Assembly: GCF_014698475.1 (NCBI RefSeq)
Contig: NZ_JACJTB010000001.1
Location: 1-64,000, forward strand
Direction of reading: 5' to 3'
DNA length: 64,000 nucleotides
Source of the DNA: Nostoc spongiaeforme FACHB-130
GTDB lineage: Bacteria; Cyanobacteriota; Cyanobacteriia; Cyanobacteriales; Nostocaceae
Shown here: positions 54,773 to 63,782 of the stretch, piece by piece
Numbering within the stretch: the first letter of the stretch is position 1
Layout of the letters: the number at the start of each line of letters is the position of its first letter
Notes under the pieces: generated by a model
Database searches by the model: none
What the model saw: only the letters and a program-made list of their open reading frames with translations
What the model was told of the DNA's origin: nothing
Translations under genes and position numbers: made by a program

Positions 54773-56221
54773 TTATTTATCTCTCATTTCGACGATCGCA
54801 GTACTTTGCTCAACGATGGGCTGAATGTATGCTTGTGTTCTTAGCTGTCTGGTTTGCTCGACGATGCTTTCGATGTCTTCTTGGGATAGACGTTGAACGT
54901 AGTTGAGCTTGATTTCTTCTAAGAAATCAAATAACAAGCTTTGAATTTCGGCTGTGACTTTTTTTTGCTGTACTTCTGCGCCTAAAGCGTTGGTGAAGCT
55001 TTGGGCGAGTTGGGTTGTTAATTTTGCACCCACGGGATCTTGGATAGCACTGACTAAAACGCTGTATAAGCTGGTGGTGATTTGAGTTGCTAATTGTTCG
55101 CTGAGTTGGGTTTGGGCTTGTCCAATGCCTGGGAATGTTTGAAGATTGCGGTACAGGGGAACTTGATTGAGTACTGTGTCGATGTTGTGGCGCAAAATTG
55201 CTGCTATGTCGGGCTGAATTTTGGGTAAAACTTCATAGACGACGGTTTGGGTTAAAATGCCTGCGATCGCTTCGATTTCATTAACATTATTAATATCAAC
55301 ATAGGGACGTAAGTTTTCTTGTTGCGATATCCAACGGGTAAAATCTCCTTGTTTAATCGAAATTTGAATTTGGTTGATCACCCGCACCACCACAATTTCC
55401 GTGAGTTCTTCGGCAAAATTCGCTACAACTGTTTGACTCATTTGGTGCTGTAATGGTTGCAAATTTAATAGTTGCGCTTGGTCGAGACGCACAATTACAG
55501 GTATAACTCGCAACCATCGACAAAACGGCATCAGCAGAAATAAGTCATACCAACGGTCAAATACTGCATTTAACCAACTAGAACCGGGGTGGCGACGCTT
55601 GATGTAAAAGATGCGTGCGAGCAACTCAATCGCAAAGATGGTGACAAATGGTAGGTCAATCAGCCAAAAATAATCGAGATATTCGCTATTTTCACCGATT
55701 TGGCGGTAATAGTTGCTGGCGATTAAAGGACTAATTTTTTGGTTGAAAAAGGTAATTTCTTGATTCCAGCCTTGTTGAGAGAGGTAGGCTTGACTCCAGA
55801 AAGTAGCAAACGACTGCTTGGCGGAATCTTTACCGATGCGATCGCGCATTCGGTTTTTAATTTTTTCCAGAGTACCACTCTTGCCAACGGCTGCAAATGG
55901 GTTACTATCAATCATCTCCACACTCAGATGGCTGAGTTCGTCAAGTTTCGCCTTCGCCTGTGGAGATGTTAAACCTGTCTGGCTCACTTGTTCTTTGAGG
56001 GCATCTATTGCTTTTAAATAACTTTGAGTTTCTCTATGGGCGGCGATACCTTTAATTGGATCATAAATTTGAGTTATTTGCGGTAATCTCCGCAGATAAA
56101 AATCCCGCCATTGTACATAAGTCAAATCAAACACAACTAAACCTAAGTTGACTGTGGCCACCAGTGCCATCAACCTTTCAAACCAAAGGTTTTTGTGTTT
56201 TGGCAAGGTTTGATTAACCAT
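54773..56221 (-). CDS. Large membrane protein with ion-channel-like helices, unknown function
   Basis: 482 residues. Helix at about 14-32 (LMALVATVNLGLVVFDL), then a soluble helical stretch. A second cluster of helices (about 190-250) contains FVTIFAIELLARIFYIKRR and YDLFLLMPFCRWLRVIPVIV with positive residues that resemble the S3-S4 segments of voltage-sensor domains. The C-terminal half is soluble and helical. No pore motif (TVGYG) is visible, so a channel role is not established. It is preceded by a poor ribosome site and is not in an obvious operon. Confidence 0.7.
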   Translation of the reverse strand: MVNQTLPKHKNLWFERLMALVATVNLGLVVFDLTYVQWRDFYLRRLPQITQIYDPIKGIAAHRETQSYLKAIDALKEQVSQTGLTSPQAKAKLDELSHLSVEMIDSNPFAAVGKSGTLEKIKNRMRDRIGKDSAKQSFATFWSQAYLSQQGWNQEITFFNQKISPLIASNYYRQIGENSEYLDYFWLIDLPFVTIFAIELLARIFYIKRRHPGSSWLNAVFDRWYDLFLLMPFCRWLRVIPVIVRLDQAQLLNLQPLQHQMSQTVVANFAEELTEIVVVRVINQIQISIKQGDFTRWISQQENLRPYVDINNVNEIEAIAGILTQTVVYEVLPKIQPDIAAILRHNIDTVLNQVPLYRNLQTFPGIGQAQTQLSEQLATQITTSLYSVLVSAIQDPVGAKLTTQLAQSFTNALGAEVQQKKVTAEIQSLLFDFLEEIKLNYVQRLSQEDIESIVEQTRQLRTQAYIQPIVEQSTAIVEMRDK

Positions 56222-56459
56222 TTTTTTGTTTTCGATTATACAAGCTTTAAGTATTTAGTTATAACCCAATTAAAGAGTTGAGAAGTAGACATAGAAAATC
56301 TAAATACTTCTCTAGCAAGATTGCCAAAAATTTATATCAGTTTTATTTAATTTTAATTAATCACAAATGATTAAACATTGAGACAAAAGTCTTCAAGAAA
56401 CGTAAAATGCACCTGTTAATCTCTATATAATGCTGATTTAACTGCAAGGAGTTTGAGAT

Positions 56460-57110
56460 ATGTGGTGTGGGTTTAATAAATCCAGCGCGATTATTGCGGC
56501 TACTTGCCTTATAAGCGCCGGTGTCATCATTTCTGACAGTTCCTTTGCTGCCCGTCAACGTAACTATACACCCCAAGAATTTAGGGCTGTGTTGCATGGG
56601 CTAGGTTACAAAGTTAAAGTCTCCAATACACCTTTAACAGACGAGGAAACCAAAAAAGCAATCCGTGATTTTCAAAAAGGCTACAAGCTTGGTGTTGATG
56701 GAATAGCAGGGCCAAAAACTCAAGACTTTGCTGCCAATATTGTGCAGATTCTACAAGCCAATTTAAATGCAGTCCTCAAGCCCAATCCGTCCCTTCCCCG
56801 CGATCAATTCTTTGGCCCACGCACAGAAGAGTTAATTAAGGAATATCAGAAAAAAAATCAGCTTTCAGAAACCGGAATTGCTGATTTAGCACTCCGTCAG
56901 AAGCTAGATGCAGCAGCAAAGGAAGTTATAGGTAAACCTAAACCCCAGCCAACGGCTAAACCGACAGCTAAACCGACAGTTCAACCAAATACAACCTCAA
57001 CGCCAACACCGACAGCTACGCCAACAGCAACACCAACCGCGCCACCAACTCCCACACCGACACTAACACCAACACAGGCACCAACACCGACAGGAACACC
57101 AACACCTTAA
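56460..57110 (+). CDS. Peptidoglycan-binding protein with Pro/Thr-rich tail
   Basis: 216 residues, ATG preceded by AAGGAG. N-terminal signal-like helix (about 10-27), then two peptidoglycan-binding type 1 repeats (about 35-90, 95-155: KKAIRDFQKGYKLGVDGIAG and TEELIKEYQKKNQLSETGIA). The rest is a low-complexity tail TPTPTATPTATPTAPPT with PTAKPTAKPT repeats. Binds cell wall, probably exported. The tail is typical of surface linkers; DNA here is repetitive. Confidence 0.88.
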   Translation: MWCGFNKSSAIIAATCLISAGVIISDSSFAARQRNYTPQEFRAVLHGLGYKVKVSNTPLTDEETKKAIRDFQKGYKLGVDGIAGPKTQDFAANIVQILQANLNAVLKPNPSLPRDQFFGPRTEELIKEYQKKNQLSETGIADLALRQKLDAAAKEVIGKPKPQPTAKPTAKPTVQPNTTSTPTPTATPTATPTAPPTPTPTLTPTQAPTPTGTPTP

Positions 57111-57177
57111 ATGTTATAGCTGTAGTCAGATAAATTAAGAAATCGCTGATGGCTACAGCTTGATAGACTGAGTGTGA

Positions 57178-57201
57178 ACTCAGCACTCAGCACTCAGCAC
57201 T
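57178..57201. repeat. STRR heptamer ACTCAGC before the SDH-type protease
   Basis: Three ACTCAGC units in direct tandem, lying in the short gap between the convergent peptidoglycan-binding and protease genes. Same family as the units inside nirA and narB. Confidence 0.88.
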
Positions 57202-57205
57202 TAAT

Positions 57206-58087
57206 CTAAGCTTCTTCTAAAGGTCTACCTTTGGGTGTTGGTAAAATTGGACGACGGTCATCATAAGGCATAGGAATATACTGGACAGTTGGCCGTCCTC
57301 CCTGGGGTTGGGGATACAAATCCATCAAGTCGTAAATAGAACGGGGTAGTCCGACTGTGACAGGTAAGCCCATTTCTGTAGCTTCTTCCACCGTGACAGG
57401 ATAATCATGAGTCACACGTCCAGTTGTCAAAGCATCAATAATCGGTTCAATATTTTCTGGCTGAACCTTTTGTTTAGGGATGTTATCTTTTAGCAGCGTC
57501 CGCACAAAGCGTTGTACTTGTTGAATGGCTTTTTCTGCTTGGTCAGCCATAATTAAAGTCTGGTCATCAATCTCGCTGATGGGTTTATCTTTGACTACCT
57601 TTAAAATACTGGCTGCGGGGAGGTTTCCTAATTGGGGATCAACAGGCCCTAAAACAGCGTTCGCATCCATAACAATTTCATCAGCAGCCAAAGCCAGCAT
57701 TGTGCCACCACTCATAGCATAGTGTGGGATAAAAACTGTCACCTTGGAAGGGTGACGAATTAACGCCCTGGCAATTTGTTCGGTAGCGAGTACCAAACCG
57801 CCAGGAGTGTGCAGAATCAAATCAATGGGAACATCTGGGGGTGTGAGGCGAATCGCCCGCAAGATTTGTTCTGAATCTTCAATGGTGATGTAGCGTGATA
57901 AGGGAATGCCGAGTAAACTGATCGATTCTTGACGGTGTATTAGTAAAATTACCCGCGTTTTGCGTTCTTGTTGAAATTCTTGTAAGGCGCGAAAACGTCG
58001 ATATTCTACTTGGCGCTTTTGCCAGAGAGGCTGTAGGGAAGAGAGCAGTAGAAAAATCCAGAATAAATCACCAATACCGAAGCCCAT
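57206..58087 (-). CDS. SDH-type ClpP-fold serine protease (DUF/PF01972)
   Basis: 293 residues. N-terminal membrane helix (about 5-20), then a ClpP/crotonase-like protease fold with PIDLILHTPGGLVLATEQIA (nucleotide-like oxyanion site) and the serine in YAMSGGTMLALAADE (Ser126), then GPVDPQLG. This is the pattern of the serine dehydrogenase proteinase family, membrane-anchored proteases of unclear substrate. The active Lys was not assigned. It lies convergent to the peptidoglycan-binding gene. Confidence 0.88.
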   Translation of the reverse strand: MGFGIGDLFWIFLLLSSLQPLWQKRQVEYRRFRALQEFQQERKTRVILLIHRQESISLLGIPLSRYITIEDSEQILRAIRLTPPDVPIDLILHTPGGLVLATEQIARALIRHPSKVTVFIPHYAMSGGTMLALAADEIVMDANAVLGPVDPQLGNLPAASILKVVKDKPISEIDDQTLIMADQAEKAIQQVQRFVRTLLKDNIPKQKVQPENIEPIIDALTTGRVTHDYPVTVEEATEMGLPVTVGLPRSIYDLMDLYPQPQGGRPTVQYIPMPYDDRRPILPTPKGRPLEEA

Positions 58088-58222
58088 AGGTTTGATTGTC
58101 CAAAAATAACGGTTATCGTCATTTATTGTGACAATTTTTGATTCACAGCAGGTCTATCTAGGGGTTTATCTCTATTAACAAGGGGTGTAGGGGAGGAAAG
58201 AGAGACAGGGAGGATAAGGGAG

Positions 58223-58255
58223 ACAAGGTTGGGTGGAACGAGATGAAAACTAACA
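58223..58255. repeat. Degenerate GGTTGGGTGGAACGAGATG repeat copy
   Basis: AAGGTTGGGTGGAACGAGAT and the following ACTAACA resemble the GTAGGTTGGGTGAAACGAAG repeat at 59493-59525. This copy lies to the left of the nuclease/TOPRIM cassette; the better copies lie to its right. Confidence 0.55.
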
Positions 58256-58299
58256 CATAATCTGTGTTTTCAAGAAAATTATCTATTCAAAACGGGTGA

Positions 58300-58851
58300 T
58301 TAATTAATCACTACAGAAGATGGAATTAGGGATGTGATAAAAGCTATTATTGATTCTATTAATTGATGTTGTTGTAATATTTTTATTTCTGCATCTGTGA
58401 TGTTTTCAAATATTTTTACATTTATTTGTTCACCTTTTCCAAATACTAGTTCTAAAAACTCTTTAGGTTTACTTTGGGCTAATTGCCATTCTAAATCATT
58501 AAATTTGCGTTGTGCTATTTTTTCAATTAATGATTTATCTTGTAGAAATACAATTTCTATTTCGGGAACTGCAAAAAATATTTGATAGGGAATCCCTGGT
58601 GATGCTTGATTTAGCGCATAGTTAATTAAATCATGTCTTTCCCATATTTGAGATTCGTTATCTGTATCTGCATCTAAGACAAGAGCAACAGGTGTATTTC
58701 GAGTCGCAAGCAATGAACTAGCTAAAGAACGCGCACCATAAGAGCTTTCACCTGCTATAAATTGAATATCTTGAGTCAGATTTTTTGGCAGTAATTTTTG
58801 TAAAATTTCTTTATCTTTATTGCCTACTGTAATTATGTATACCAATGTCAT
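58300..58851 (-). CDS. TOPRIM-like protein overlapping a PD-(D/E)XK nuclease gene
   Basis: 183 residues. N-terminal strand-loop VYIITVGNKDKEIL (where a TOPRIM family usually has a glutamate, here VGNKDK), an AGESSYGARSLASSLLA segment, then ALVLDADTDNES (DxD acidic motif, Asp60 and Asp62), and AVPEIEIVF. This is the pattern of small TOPRIM-like proteins such as OLD-type and DUF3226 relatives, so metal binding at the DxD is likely but catalytic status is uncertain. It starts in the ATGA overlap (58848-58851) with the nuclease gene, so the two are translated together. Confidence 0.65.
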   Translation of the reverse strand: MTLVYIITVGNKDKEILQKLLPKNLTQDIQFIAGESSYGARSLASSLLATRNTPVALVLDADTDNESQIWERHDLINYALNQASPGIPYQIFFAVPEIEIVFLQDKSLIEKIAQRKFNDLEWQLAQSKPKEFLELVFGKGEQINVKIFENITDAEIKILQQHQLIESIIAFITSLIPSSVVIN

Positions 58852-59399
58852 ATAAAAATCTCCGTTTTAATGTCGTAATTAGGGATACATTTTTGAACAC
58901 AAACACGATATTTTTTTACTAGAAATCTACATATACATTGATTTGTAAGTGAGTATTCAATTTCTTCTCCTCGCCACAATAGAATAGTTTGGGGTGCGAC
59001 AAATCCAGTTAAAGTTACTGCTGATTCTGTAAAGCCACTGCGGCTAAACACGCTACCAATAGCTGTTGCTGATCTTCTTAGTAGTTGATTTCGTAACTTT
59101 GCTATGGGTTCAATATTAACTTCTTTGGCTGTATCCTTACATTCTATTAAGCAGGCTAGACCGTCTGTATATACTACGCCGTCAATTTGTTCTACTATTG
59201 TATCTTGAATTTTCACGGTATAAGGCCAAGCAATTTCCGCTCCATCAAGTTGGAATGCACGTAAAACTAAATATTCTAATGCTTTACCTTCATCCCAAAA
59301 GTTTGAAGTATTTTTTGTTTTAATTTCTGACCATAATATCTTTAAATCGTCCCAGGCATAAGTGATAATTCTTGCTTGATATTCTGCATCTGTAGTCAT
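58848..59399 (-). CDS. PD-(D/E)XK (Mrr-like) restriction-endonuclease-fold protein
   Basis: 183 residues with the restriction endonuclease core: Glu42 in GKALEYLVLRAF, Asp73 in VEQIDGVVYTDG, and Glu86-x-Lys88 in LACLIECKDT. The Asp-x(12)-Glu-x-Lys spacing fits a PD-(D/E)XK active site. The C-terminus has a cysteine group (CICRFLVKKYRVCVQKC) that may bind metal. It probably cleaves DNA; target unknown. Overlaps the TOPRIM-like gene by four bases (ATGA), a two-gene cassette flanked by dispersed repeats (58223-58255 and 59493-59707). Confidence 0.8.
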   Translation of the reverse strand: MTTDAEYQARIITYAWDDLKILWSEIKTKNTSNFWDEGKALEYLVLRAFQLDGAEIAWPYTVKIQDTIVEQIDGVVYTDGLACLIECKDTAKEVNIEPIAKLRNQLLRRSATAIGSVFSRSGFTESAVTLTGFVAPQTILLWRGEEIEYSLTNQCICRFLVKKYRVCVQKCIPNYDIKTEIFI

Positions 59400-59875
59400 G
59401 CTTGCACGTCAGGTTTAGTCTGTTAAATATTTAAATTAATATTACATGATTACAATTTTAAAAAGTGATGATAATGCTAACAAAATACTCTCTGTAGGTT
59501 GGGTGAAACGAAGTGAAACCCAACAGATATTTTTACTCTTCACAACAACAATTTTACATATTAAATTAACTGTTTTAAATTAGAATGAAACTTGAAACGT
59601 AATATGCAGGATTTACATCTCTATTTCATATAAACCAATATGCTTCATTTACTTAGAAAAGTAGGCACAAAGATGTTGGGTTTCGCTATCGCTTCACCCA
59701 ACCTACAACTACGACTATATCTAGAATAGGTGAATAGAAATTCTATGTCCACCAGTCTAATCGCTATTTTAGTGATGTTATACCACTCCAGGTCTAATTT
59801 TTAATGCTGGGCAAGATATAAAAAAAATCTTATAACAGTAATCATATTGATTTGCGAGTTTATTTGTACAAATTT
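59400..59875. other. Intergenic region holding a MITE-like inverted repeat element
   Basis: 476 bases between divergent nuclease and kinase genes. Most of it is the 215-base element at 59493-59707; the rest is AT-rich with no gene seen. Confidence 0.7.
59493..59707. repeat. 215-base MITE-like element with 33-base terminal inverted repeats
   Basis: TGTAGGTTGGGTGAAACGAA starts the left arm (59493-59525). TGTTGGGTTTCGCTATCGCT starts the right arm (59674-59707), which ends in ACCCAACCTACA. The arms are near-perfect reverse complements. The 148-base interior is AT-rich and non-coding. It resembles the palindromic GTAGGTTGGGTG repeats of Nostocales. No flanking target duplication was recognised. 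Confidence 0.75.
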
Positions 59876-61207
59876 ATGATTATTTGGCAGCCCAATCAAA
59901 AAATCAACAACGGTAGATTTATTATTCAGGGTAAACCCTTGGGTAGTGGTGGTTTTGGTATCACCTACAAAGCCTTGGAAGCCAGCACAGGAAAACTATA
60001 CGCCATCAAAACCCTGAATCAGCAAATGCAACTCAGAAACGACTTTGCTGAACAACAGGTTAAATTTATTAACGAAGCCTTGACTATTAAAAGTTTTGAT
60101 CATCCCCATATTCTCAAAGTTAATGAAGTCATCCAAGAAAGTGAACTGTTTGGCGTGGTGATGGAATATATAGATGGGGTCACTTTATTTCAATACATCC
60201 AAAATAAAGGACAATTATCAGAAACAGCAGCATTGTTATACATAGACCAAATCAGTCAAGCCTTAGAATGGATTCATCAAAAGGGACATTTACACCGAGA
60301 TATAAAACCCGAAAATATTATCCTCCGACAGCATAAACAAGAAGTGGTTCTTATTGACTTTGGTTTAACCCGGAGTATTGCTAACCAAAGCATGACTAAC
60401 GCATTAACTCAAGGTTATGCACCCATTGAACAATATAGACGCAAAGGTAATTTTGGTACTCATACAGATGTTTATGCCTTAGCAGCCACTTTATATTATT
60501 TGCTCACGGCTGATGGACTGAAAAAAGAGGGCGAAATAAGCCCTGTACCTGCGCCAAATCGTAAGTTTGATGATGAACCTTTGCCAGAACCACGAAGTTA
60601 TAATCCCCGAATTAGTCAGAGAGTGAATGATGCAATTCTTAAGGGAATGAAGTTAGAACCGGAAGAACGTACTCCCACAGTTCTAGAATTTAGGAAAAAT
60701 TTGGGTTTGTTTAGTAGTGGTAATCAGGGAGAAGTACAAATAAAATCACCTGTGGGTATAGACTACCGTAAACTGCGTGACTTACTCGCGGCGGGTAAGT
60801 GGAAAGAAGCAGATGCAGAAACAGCACGGGTAATGTTAGCTGTGATGAAACGGGAAAAGGAAGGTTGGTTACGAGTAGAGGACATTGATAATTTTCCTTG
60901 TGAAGACCTCCGCACTATTGACCAGTTGTGGGTAAAATACAGCGATGGAAAGTTTGGGTTCTCTGTTCAAAAGCTTATTTATCAAAGCTTGGGCGGAACA
61001 AGAAACTACGACGATAAAATTTGGCAAGCCTTTGGCGACAAGGTAGGATGGCAGAAAGGAGAAAGGTGGTTATACTACAATGGTCTTACTTTTGATATAA
61101 CAGCACTAAAAGCACACCTTCCTACACCTCTAGCGATAGGGTTTTCTTGCTTCGATGGATTTTATGTAAAGGCTCTCTTCTCTCGCATCGAGACTTGTAA
61201 AGTTTAA
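59876..61207 (+). CDS. Serine/threonine protein kinase fused to a GUN4 domain
   Basis: 443 residues from the ATG at 59876 (a TTG at 59852 is less likely). The Hanks-type kinase (about 14-280) has the glycine loop GSGGFGITY, Lys45, catalytic HRDIKPENII and metal-binding LIDFGLTR. The C-terminal GUN4 domain (about 300-440: IDYRKLRDLLAAGKWKEADA, WGxKYSDGKFGFSVQ-type) normally binds protoporphyrin and Mg-protoporphyrin in chlorophyll regulation. The fusion suggests a kinase tuned by tetrapyrroles, typical of filamentous cyanobacteria. Followed by an IR-type terminator. Confidence 0.92.
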   Translation: MIIWQPNQKINNGRFIIQGKPLGSGGFGITYKALEASTGKLYAIKTLNQQMQLRNDFAEQQVKFINEALTIKSFDHPHILKVNEVIQESELFGVVMEYIDGVTLFQYIQNKGQLSETAALLYIDQISQALEWIHQKGHLHRDIKPENIILRQHKQEVVLIDFGLTRSIANQSMTNALTQGYAPIEQYRRKGNFGTHTDVYALAATLYYLLTADGLKKEGEISPVPAPNRKFDDEPLPEPRSYNPRISQRVNDAILKGMKLEPEERTPTVLEFRKNLGLFSSGNQGEVQIKSPVGIDYRKLRDLLAAGKWKEADAETARVMLAVMKREKEGWLRVEDIDNFPCEDLRTIDQLWVKYSDGKFGFSVQKLIYQSLGGTRNYDDKIWQAFGDKVGWQKGERWLYYNGLTFDITALKAHLPTPLAIGFSCFDGFYVKALFSRIETCKV

Positions 61208-61235
61208 TATATAAAGGTTACAGGGAATTATAAAA

Positions 61236-61289
61236 ACACAGATGTACGCAACCAAACACCAATCCGTGTTCATCTGCGTACATCTGTGT
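61236..61289. terminator. Long inverted repeat between convergent genes (bidirectional terminator)
   Basis: ACACAGATGTACGCA (61236-61250) and TGCGTACATCTGTGT (61275-61289) are perfect 15-base arms around a 24-base loop. It lies 28 bases after the kinase stop and 5 bases beyond the stop codon of the minus-strand transketolase-like gene, so it could end both transcripts. Same ACACAGAT family as at 3700-3720. Confidence 0.75.
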
Positions 61290-61294
61290 CCTAA

Positions 61295-63508
61295 TTAATG
61301 CACTAACTCGATCGCCCGTTTCGTCAACGCTTCAGCAGTCAAACCATTAAACGTCATCAACTCACCAGCACTGGCTGTAGTTTCTCCACGTTTCCAGGCA
61401 AAAGTATCGCGCTTGCTGTTACTTCTTAACATAATTGGTTCTAGCATCGCCGCAGCACCACCAGTTACACCAATTAGTGCATCACCACCAAATAATTGGG
61501 CGAATTTTGCATCATCAATAAAACCACCATCGGGTTCAGAACAAGTATCCCAAGCGACATCACTAGGGCGATATAAACGGCGGGGGTTAATAATAGAAAC
61601 TATCTTGACACCAACACCTTCAGTTTCTAAAAATGCTGCGGCTTCAAAGACAGGAATTAATGTCATATCGCCAATAACTGCAAACACAACTTGCTTTTCC
61701 CCAGCAATTTCATGCAATAATATCGCACCCTCTTCTAAGCCTTGCTGTGTTTGTTTTAATGTTGTACGAATTGGCAAGGGTGACTTACTCGCAGTAATCA
61801 CAATTCCCTTATTTCTTGTTTGCAATGCCCAGTCATAACAAGCTTGGATACTATTAGCATCAGGAGGGAATACAGGAAATACATTTCCATTTCGCATCAT
61901 CGAGGCAAAGTAAGCTTCAATTTCTGGACGTTGGTGAGTCCAACCGTTACGACCTTGTTCTAATGCGCCAGCAGTAAATAAGGTAATTGTTGAGGGAGCT
62001 TGACGGCGTAATTCTGCCATTGCTTGGGTGACTGTTTGCCAAATGGGTAAACCATTGATGGCAAAAGATTCATAAGAACACCACAAACTTCTTGCACCCA
62101 TTAGTGATAAACCAACGGCTAAACCTGCACAAGCATCTTCACTTAATGGTTCGTAAACTTGACCGTTTGGTGCTTGATTATATAAGTCGTCGGTTGTGGG
62201 GTGAATAATTTTTAAGGCTTGGTTGATGTTACCAATTCCTGATGCTTCGTTACCGTCGGCGTTGGTGACGAGGAAATTTTTGTCCTTTTGTCCGACGATA
62301 CCAACTAATCTTCCCATTGCGGTTGTCGAAACTTTGGGTTCGCCACCAACTGTATATTCTTCTAATGGCAATTCGCCTAAGTCTGGTAATTCTAATTCAA
62401 ATTCAGTAACTACAGTTTTAGCGGCGGGGCCACCACCAGCGCGTTCTGCATTGGTTCTGACGGTTTGCCAAGCCTCTGGTGATAAGGCGCGTCCTTGTAA
62501 TGCACTGATAATGTGAGGTGCATCTAAGGTGTCTTTGGGATACAAGTTATGAGATTTTGCACCTCTGGCGTGAACGCCTGCGCCTTTGAGTTGTTTGATA
62601 ATGAAGACGGTGAGTTTACCGCTAAGGGCGGAACGGGCGGCTTTATCAACAGCTACTAGTACGGCTTGGGTGAAGGCGAGGCGTTTCTCGAAGGAAAAGG
62701 CGGTACTATCAACGTAGTCTCCTGGTTGATTTTGGTCGTCAAATTCTTTGGCATCTACAAGAATGACTTCCTCAAAACCGTTACCTTGCCAGTATGCTTT
62801 CATCTGTTCGTTGGTTTTGAGGGAAACCATACTGTGATGTTCTTGGCTATAACCATTCCACACCAGCACAGGTAAGAAGTTGGTGACGCTGGGATAGGCG
62901 GTGTTGAAGTGCGCCATTGAACTCATGATGTAGGGTTCACCTAGTCCACCGTCGCCGAGGGTGAAGGGGAAAAGCTTATCTCTATGGAGGAGTGCAGCCG
63001 CCATTGCAAAGTGTTGCCCTTGTCCCAAAGGCCCGGCGGGTGCGAGAATGCCAGGAATGTAACCGGAGAGGTGTCCTAAAAGCCCGTGTTTTTCGCGGAA
63101 GCGATCGCGCAATTGTTGTACTGTAAAAATGCCCATGTCTTCTAAGGAGCGATCCAAAAACATGGCACTATAAAATCCGGGGGCGTGGTGTCCCACTTCC
63201 GTAATAATATTTTTGTAACCCAGCATGACCAATGCTGCGTAAGCTTCCGCTTGGCTGGCAAACCCGCCTGGATGTCCTGATGCTTTACTACCAGTGATTT
63301 GCAATGTCAGGTAACGCAGGGCATCAGCAGCAAGTAAAGTTTGATATACGGCTGCGGTATCTGTAGGAGATGCGATCGCTACTTTATCTGAATCTATCGC
63401 AGGTGTAGCACCATAACTGGCAAAATCTGGTAACGCTTCGCCAAAATATTGAATTCCTTCGCAAAAATTAGGAAGCGCGGAAGCTGCCTTTGGTGTAATT
63501 GCTGTCAT
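61295..63508 (-). CDS. Transketolase/phosphoketolase-superfamily thiamine diphosphate enzyme
   Basis: 737 residues. N-terminal PP domain (about 50-330): SKASGHPGGFAS, GPLGQGQHFAMAAA, the ThDP/Mg motif GDGGLGEPYIMSS...LVWNG, and HHSMVSLKTNEQMKAYW. Then a pyrimidine domain (about 400-570: NADGNEASGIGNINQA, EPLSEDACAGLAVGLSLMGA, ThDP-activating Glu in this region) and a C-terminal domain. The enzyme type shifts two-carbon units among sugar phosphates. It lacks the classical phosphoketolase N-terminal signature, so I name it only to superfamily. It is monocistronic, convergent with the kinase-GUN4 gene. Confidence 0.82.
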   Translation of the reverse strand: MTAITPKAASALPNFCEGIQYFGEALPDFASYGATPAIDSDKVAIASPTDTAAVYQTLLAADALRYLTLQITGSKASGHPGGFASQAEAYAALVMLGYKNIITEVGHHAPGFYSAMFLDRSLEDMGIFTVQQLRDRFREKHGLLGHLSGYIPGILAPAGPLGQGQHFAMAAALLHRDKLFPFTLGDGGLGEPYIMSSMAHFNTAYPSVTNFLPVLVWNGYSQEHHSMVSLKTNEQMKAYWQGNGFEEVILVDAKEFDDQNQPGDYVDSTAFSFEKRLAFTQAVLVAVDKAARSALSGKLTVFIIKQLKGAGVHARGAKSHNLYPKDTLDAPHIISALQGRALSPEAWQTVRTNAERAGGGPAAKTVVTEFELELPDLGELPLEEYTVGGEPKVSTTAMGRLVGIVGQKDKNFLVTNADGNEASGIGNINQALKIIHPTTDDLYNQAPNGQVYEPLSEDACAGLAVGLSLMGARSLWCSYESFAINGLPIWQTVTQAMAELRRQAPSTITLFTAGALEQGRNGWTHQRPEIEAYFASMMRNGNVFPVFPPDANSIQACYDWALQTRNKGIVITASKSPLPIRTTLKQTQQGLEEGAILLHEIAGEKQVVFAVIGDMTLIPVFEAAAFLETEGVGVKIVSIINPRRLYRPSDVAWDTCSEPDGGFIDDAKFAQLFGGDALIGVTGGAAAMLEPIMLRSNSKRDTFAWKRGETTASAGELMTFNGLTAEALTKRAIELVH

Positions 63509-63782
63509 GCTGAGTACCTTATAAGGATGAAGGGAAACTGTAGATGCCCGTTGAATTTAACAGAAATTTTACATCTTCAGGGCTGTAACAGTTTATTGCA
63601 TTTTTACAACCAAAGGATAAGCAGTTTAAATGATTGCTACAGAAAAACTTATATGTGAATTTCTCTGTACCTATCACCGCTCAATCATCTATACTCCCAC
63701 CTGTATATACCATCCTGTAGATCCATTTTTGGGTACACAAAGTCTAAAGTAAGCATTATGGGACGCTATGAGATAAAAATTC
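63509..63782. other. Spacer between the transketolase-like gene and the DUF2993 gene
   Basis: 274 AT-rich bases with no gene seen. Both promoters should lie here. A possible -10 (TATACT at 63690-63695) is near the centre. Confidence 0.4.
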
